Shown here in pieces: positions 61,465 to 64,000 of a stretch of 64,000 nt of DNA (position 1 is its first letter; every line of letters starts with the position of its first letter). The notes beneath the pieces were generated by a model. That model saw nothing but the letters and a program-made list of their open reading frames with translations, made no database searches and was not told where the DNA came from. The translations under genes were made by a program, and so were the position numbers. The stretch comes from Microseira sp003486305 (lineage in GTDB: Bacteria; Cyanobacteriota; Cyanobacteriia; Cyanobacteriales; Aerosakkonemataceae), in assembly GCA_031969655.1 (NCBI GenBank), contig DALYJX010000003.1, forward strand, positions 42,365-106,364, written 5' to 3'.

Positions 61465-62124
61465 TCAATTTTGGAAGGATTTTAACTGCTCGATTAGATG
61501 GTCAAAATAGGGAGCGATATGCCTCCGGCACGCTGACGCGATTGGGCGAAGCGGATATGCCTCCGGCACGCTTGCGCGAACGCCCTTTGGGCGAATCGCA
61601 TCCCCTTGTTCCGCTTCTATCCGCTTCAAACTAGCTGTTTTAATTCCTTCCAATCCCACTACCATCGCATCCAAAGGCACTTGTAATTCAAGATACAGCA
61701 ATTTCATATATTCCAACCCTGTATCGCTTGTATATTCTGTATTTTGACCGGCAATTCCGTAAGTAATGCAGCGCAAAAAGTGCCAAAAATCACGCCAACA
61801 AGCTTCGGCGCGCGGGGCGGGGTATAAACCGCCACCGGGTTGAGTAATATCGGGAAAGGTTGTGAGGACAACTTCTCTAGCTTCGTCTACGATTTCGGTG
61901 ACGCGATCGCGCAACAGTTTCGCTACGGGAATCAAGTCTGAAGTTGCGGGAGAAAGGTTTTGGATCTGTTGGAAATCTTCATCGGTGAGATATCTTCCCT
62001 GATCGTCTGCTGCTTGGAATAGGGGGATAATTTCAGGTGGATGCGTTGCTTCCCAGCCTGAAAAACTGACAATTCTGGCTTTTTTAATCAGTTCTTTAAC
62101 TGCTTCGCTAAGTGCAGGTTTCAT
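61465..62124 (-). CDS. Divergent phycobilisome-domain (phycobiliprotein-like) protein with repeat-derived tail
   Basis: This protein has 219 residues. A globin-like phycobiliprotein fold is recognisable by alignment to CpeB: RAEACWRDFWHFLRCITYGIAG matches the helix with the chromophore Cys (near residue 109) and its Arg-Asp pair, and YLELQVPLDAMVVGLEGIK matches the following helix. From about residue 175, the sequence DAIRPKGVRASVPEAYPL is encoded by the GCGATTCGC dispersed repeat. The last residues (YFDHLIEQLKSF) again look like a phycobiliprotein end, so the repeat is an insertion that kept the frame. The start overlaps DUF3598 (ATGA). The conserved Cys suggests, but does not prove, bilin binding. 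Confidence 0.8.
   Translation of the reverse strand: MKPALSEAVKELIKKARIVSFSGWEATHPPEIIPLFQAADDQGRYLTDEDFQQIQNLSPATSDLIPVAKLLRDRVTEIVDEAREVVLTTFPDITQPGGGLYPAPRAEACWRDFWHFLRCITYGIAGQNTEYTSDTGLEYMKLLYLELQVPLDAMVVGLEGIKTASLKRIEAEQGDAIRPKGVRASVPEAYPLRPIASACRRHIAPYFDHLIEQLKSFQN
61515..61604. repeat. GCGATTCGCCC-type dispersed repeat inside the phycobilisome-domain gene
   Basis: Two linked pieces (GATATGCCTCCGGCACGC twice, 45 bases apart) end in GCGAATCGCATCCCC. It is the reverse complement of the element in the TPR-CHAT gene. It adds about 30 codons without breaking the frame. Confidence 0.85.
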
Positions 62125-62969
62125 ATTTTAATTTGTCGTTCGGTAACTAAAGTAAGGCTATCCCACTTGCCGTTGTCGTCGTAGGTGCGAATCATGCGCT
62201 GGCGGAAGTTTGGTTGAATTAACCAGCTAACTTCCATAAAAAATGGATGTCCTGGGGTAATCTGAGTGGGACAGGTTGAAGCTGCGCCATCGGGCAATAA
62301 CAAGATCTGATATTGTTGGGAATTTTGCTCAAAATTGAGGCAGGATTGATTGCCGTTCTCTGCTATTTTTAACTGACAATTTGTTTCCTTATCCGATGAA
62401 AGTAGCAGATGGTTTTGGTTAATGCGATCGCACTTAACCCTAGTATTACCAGTCACCGATGGACGCCCATCTCGATACAGGGTGACGGCTTCTCCCTCCC
62501 ACTCGCCCAGAAAGTCATCGAGGGCTAGGGGTGGACGTTCTGGGGCTGTTGTGCCGACTCTTCGCTCTCGCACCAAGGTGAGCTTAAATAGCTGGCTATT
62601 AGAGGAATCAAACTGTTGAATCAGACGCATCCGGCGATCGCTTTCGATAAAACCGAACTCGGCTCCAAAGAGAATACCAGTCGCAAAGTAAGGCGAACCT
62701 TCGCTAAAAGCACCAGTCTCAAAAAATAAAGCACCAGCACTCGGCGCACTGAAGTCAAAAGCCAATTCCTGTGGCTTTAATTCCGATGAACCGGGAGCGG
62801 TAGGATAGTAACGACGCAAAACCAGGTGAATTGACTGATTGTCGTTCACCCCTGTCAAGGAAATGACACTGGGAATATCATCAATCAATTCTCCCTGGGG
62901 CGAGAGGTGAGTAAAAGATCCTTCCCACTCTCCCAGATTTTGCAGTACGCAATCCCATTGATTTCTCAT
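62121..62969 (-). CDS. DUF3598 protein (two-part lipocalin-like)
   Basis: The protein has 282 residues from the ATG at 62969. Two similar halves each begin with a LGEWEG motif (NLGEWEGSFTHL near residue 12, FLGEWEGEAVTLYRDG near 154) and continue with beta-rich sequence ending in LVRER or LVTERQ. This matches DUF3598, a cyanobacterial family I would place near the calycin-type lyases, although that is inference. The start is fused to the CpeF-like stop as TAATG and the end overlaps the phycobilisome-domain gene by ATGA, so the three are translationally coupled. A helper in bilin attachment to that divergent phycobiliprotein is a fair hypothesis. Confidence 0.78.
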   Translation of the reverse strand: MRNQWDCVLQNLGEWEGSFTHLSPQGELIDDIPSVISLTGVNDNQSIHLVLRRYYPTAPGSSELKPQELAFDFSAPSAGALFFETGAFSEGSPYFATGILFGAEFGFIESDRRMRLIQQFDSSNSQLFKLTLVRERRVGTTAPERPPLALDDFLGEWEGEAVTLYRDGRPSVTGNTRVKCDRINQNHLLLSSDKETNCQLKIAENGNQSCLNFEQNSQQYQILLLPDGAASTCPTQITPGHPFFMEVSWLIQPNFRQRMIRTYDDNGKWDSLTLVTERQIKI

Positions 62970-63883
62970 TACCAATCCTCTTCCTCTGTTTTGCGCTCAA
63001 GTTGAGAAATTGCTAACTTTAGTACCTGCTGCACAGCCGTTTCTGATTCTTGGGATAATGCAGTTTGCAAAGGTTCTATTGCTGCGCGATCGCCCGCTTT
63101 CATCAACGCCAGCGCCCCTGCTTTGCGGGTTTCCCAATCGGGATGGTGCAATAATTGAGCCAGGTTGGGAATTGCGGGTTGATAAGCTAAGTTACCTAAA
63201 ACCGCTGCGGCTTCGCATCGCACATTGGCGTCCGAGTCGGTGAGGGCTTTTACCAAAAGGTCGAAAGCTTGAGGTTCCGGGGATTCCTGGGCGACTTTAG
63301 CGATCGCACCCACTACCGCAGAGCGTACTTCTGGCGAATCCGATGCGATCGCCGGATAAATATACTCTTTTGCTTCTGCGCCAATAAATGCCAGCGCCCA
63401 TGCGGCATGACCTTTAGTCGTTTCCGAGTTTTCTCGCGACGCTAAAATTTCCAACAATACCGGCACCGCTGCTTCTCCTGTCCGCGCCAGCGCCCCCACC
63501 GCCGAACCCTGAACCACTGTATCCTCATCGTTTAAGAACGCATGTACCAGGTTTGGCACGGTTTTTGGATCGGCGATCAGGGTCAGGGTTTTAGCGCTGG
63601 CTCGCCGCACCACGACGTTCGGGTGATTTGCTAGCGCCTCTAGCAAAAAAGGGGTCGCCGGATCGCCAATTTCACCCAAAGTTTGCGCCACACTCAACCT
63701 AACTAACCCACGGGTATCTCCGAGACATTCAACCATCTGTTTCAGGAGTTGGTGGTTATCGGGGTCGAAAGTTTCCAAGTCTAATTGTTCCTTAACAGAT
63801 GCCAACAAAGCATCAGTTTCTTCGTGGGAAAGCGGCACAGGATTTTCCCCAGATTGAGTTTCAAACTTGAGAGAATTACTCAT
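62969..63883 (-). CDS. cpeF: HEAT-repeat bilin lyase, CpeF/MpeV-like
   Basis: The protein has about 304 residues. An N-terminal segment (MSNSLKFETQSGENPVPLSHE) is followed by about seven HEAT/PBS-lyase repeats (VRLSVAQTLGEIGDPATPFL, VRRASAKTLTLIADP, VRCEAAAVLGNLAYQPAIPNL, TRKAGALALMKAGDRAAIEPL). The length and N-terminus fit CpeF, the lyase for the doubly linked phycoerythrobilin on the CpeB Cys pair, but assignment among HEAT lyases by eye is uncertain. I chose the ATG at 63883 because upstream codons run into hairpin repeat sequence. No strong ribosome site is visible. It is the first gene of a three-gene coupled operon. Confidence 0.75.
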   Translation of the reverse strand: MSNSLKFETQSGENPVPLSHEETDALLASVKEQLDLETFDPDNHQLLKQMVECLGDTRGLVRLSVAQTLGEIGDPATPFLLEALANHPNVVVRRASAKTLTLIADPKTVPNLVHAFLNDEDTVVQGSAVGALARTGEAAVPVLLEILASRENSETTKGHAAWALAFIGAEAKEYIYPAIASDSPEVRSAVVGAIAKVAQESPEPQAFDLLVKALTDSDANVRCEAAAVLGNLAYQPAIPNLAQLLHHPDWETRKAGALALMKAGDRAAIEPLQTALSQESETAVQQVLKLAISQLERKTEEEDW

Positions 63884-63939
63884 TGACAAACACCCATTAC
63901 CCATGCTTAAAATTATTTTCAATTCTTTTGATCGCAAGG

Positions 63940-64000
63940 TAGGGGCACGGCGTAGATAGGGTTTGGGGCTGCACCACAAGACTTTTAATGCCGTGCCCGT
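63940..64000. repeat. Hairpin repeat family B, copy 4 (cut by window end)
   Basis: TAGGGGCACGGC at 63940 and GCCGTGCCCGT at the window edge form the arms, placed just upstream of the CpeF-like gene. Confidence 0.7.

Noticed and set aside
1..64000. tRNA or rRNA genes
   Set aside because: I looked for cloverleaf and rRNA-like stretches in the gene gaps and saw none. A covariance search would settle it.

Overview
The window reads as chromosomal DNA of a filamentous, phycoerythrin-producing cyanobacterium. The evidence is phycobilisome genes, many GCGATCGC (HIP1-type) octamers, heptanucleotide repeats, PEP-CTERM proteins and cyanobacteria-restricted families (DUF4278, DUF928, DUF1822, NblA, CpeY/Z/S/T/R). 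I saw no heterocyst-specific locus except one orphan DevC-type permease, so a non-heterocystous Oscillatoriales-like host is possible but unproven. No tRNA, rRNA, CRISPR array or transposase was seen.

Positions 1-20050 hold a non-ribosomal peptide gene cluster on the + strand. Its order is the end of an adenylating NRPS (visible code residues fit glycine), a C-A-PCP-E NRPS, an unusual C-PCP-C protein with no A domain, a SyrP-like Fe/2-oxoglutarate hydroxylase, a C*-A-PCP-E-reductase NRPS whose first C domain lacks the catalytic histidines, a class III aminotransferase, a methyltransferase and an MFS exporter. The first four genes overlap by ATGA. The predicted route is a peptide with one or two D residues and a hydroxylated residue, released reductively as an aldehyde that may be aminated, then methylated and exported.

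Positions 20170-31900 hold a DUF4278 protein, two PEP-CTERM proteins (one a trypsin-like protease), a giant Ser/Thr kinase-ATPase-GAF-histidine kinase, its likely NarL-type response regulator, and the DevC-like permease. Positions 31970-48550 hold two two-partner-secretion (FHA) surface proteins, a TPR-CHAT protease-like protein, a Uma2/DUF928 pair on the opposite strand, and a coupled trio of sigma-70-like factor, DUF1822 protein and membrane CHAT-CHASE2 protein. I infer that this region is a CHAT-based surface-sensing or proteolysis system.

Positions 48690-64000 are a phycobilisome island: the rod-core linker cpcG, a CpcS/CpeS-family lyase overlapping a HExxH protein, nblA, cpeBA with lyases cpeYZ, a long coiled-coil protein built of 126-bp repeats, the cpeC-linker-S-T-R cluster, and a three-gene cassette of a CpeF-like HEAT lyase, a DUF3598 protein and a divergent phycobiliprotein with a conserved chromophore-type Cys. 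Genes for making antenna (cpe), assembling it (linkers, lyases), controlling it (cpeR) and degrading it (nblA) lie side by side.

The window is full of short dispersed repeats: palindromic elements read through in frame inside large proteins, MITE-like elements with about 20-bp terminal inverted repeats, two hairpin families, and a 52-bp perfect palindrome inside a coding region. Several alter protein ends or inter-domain linkers.
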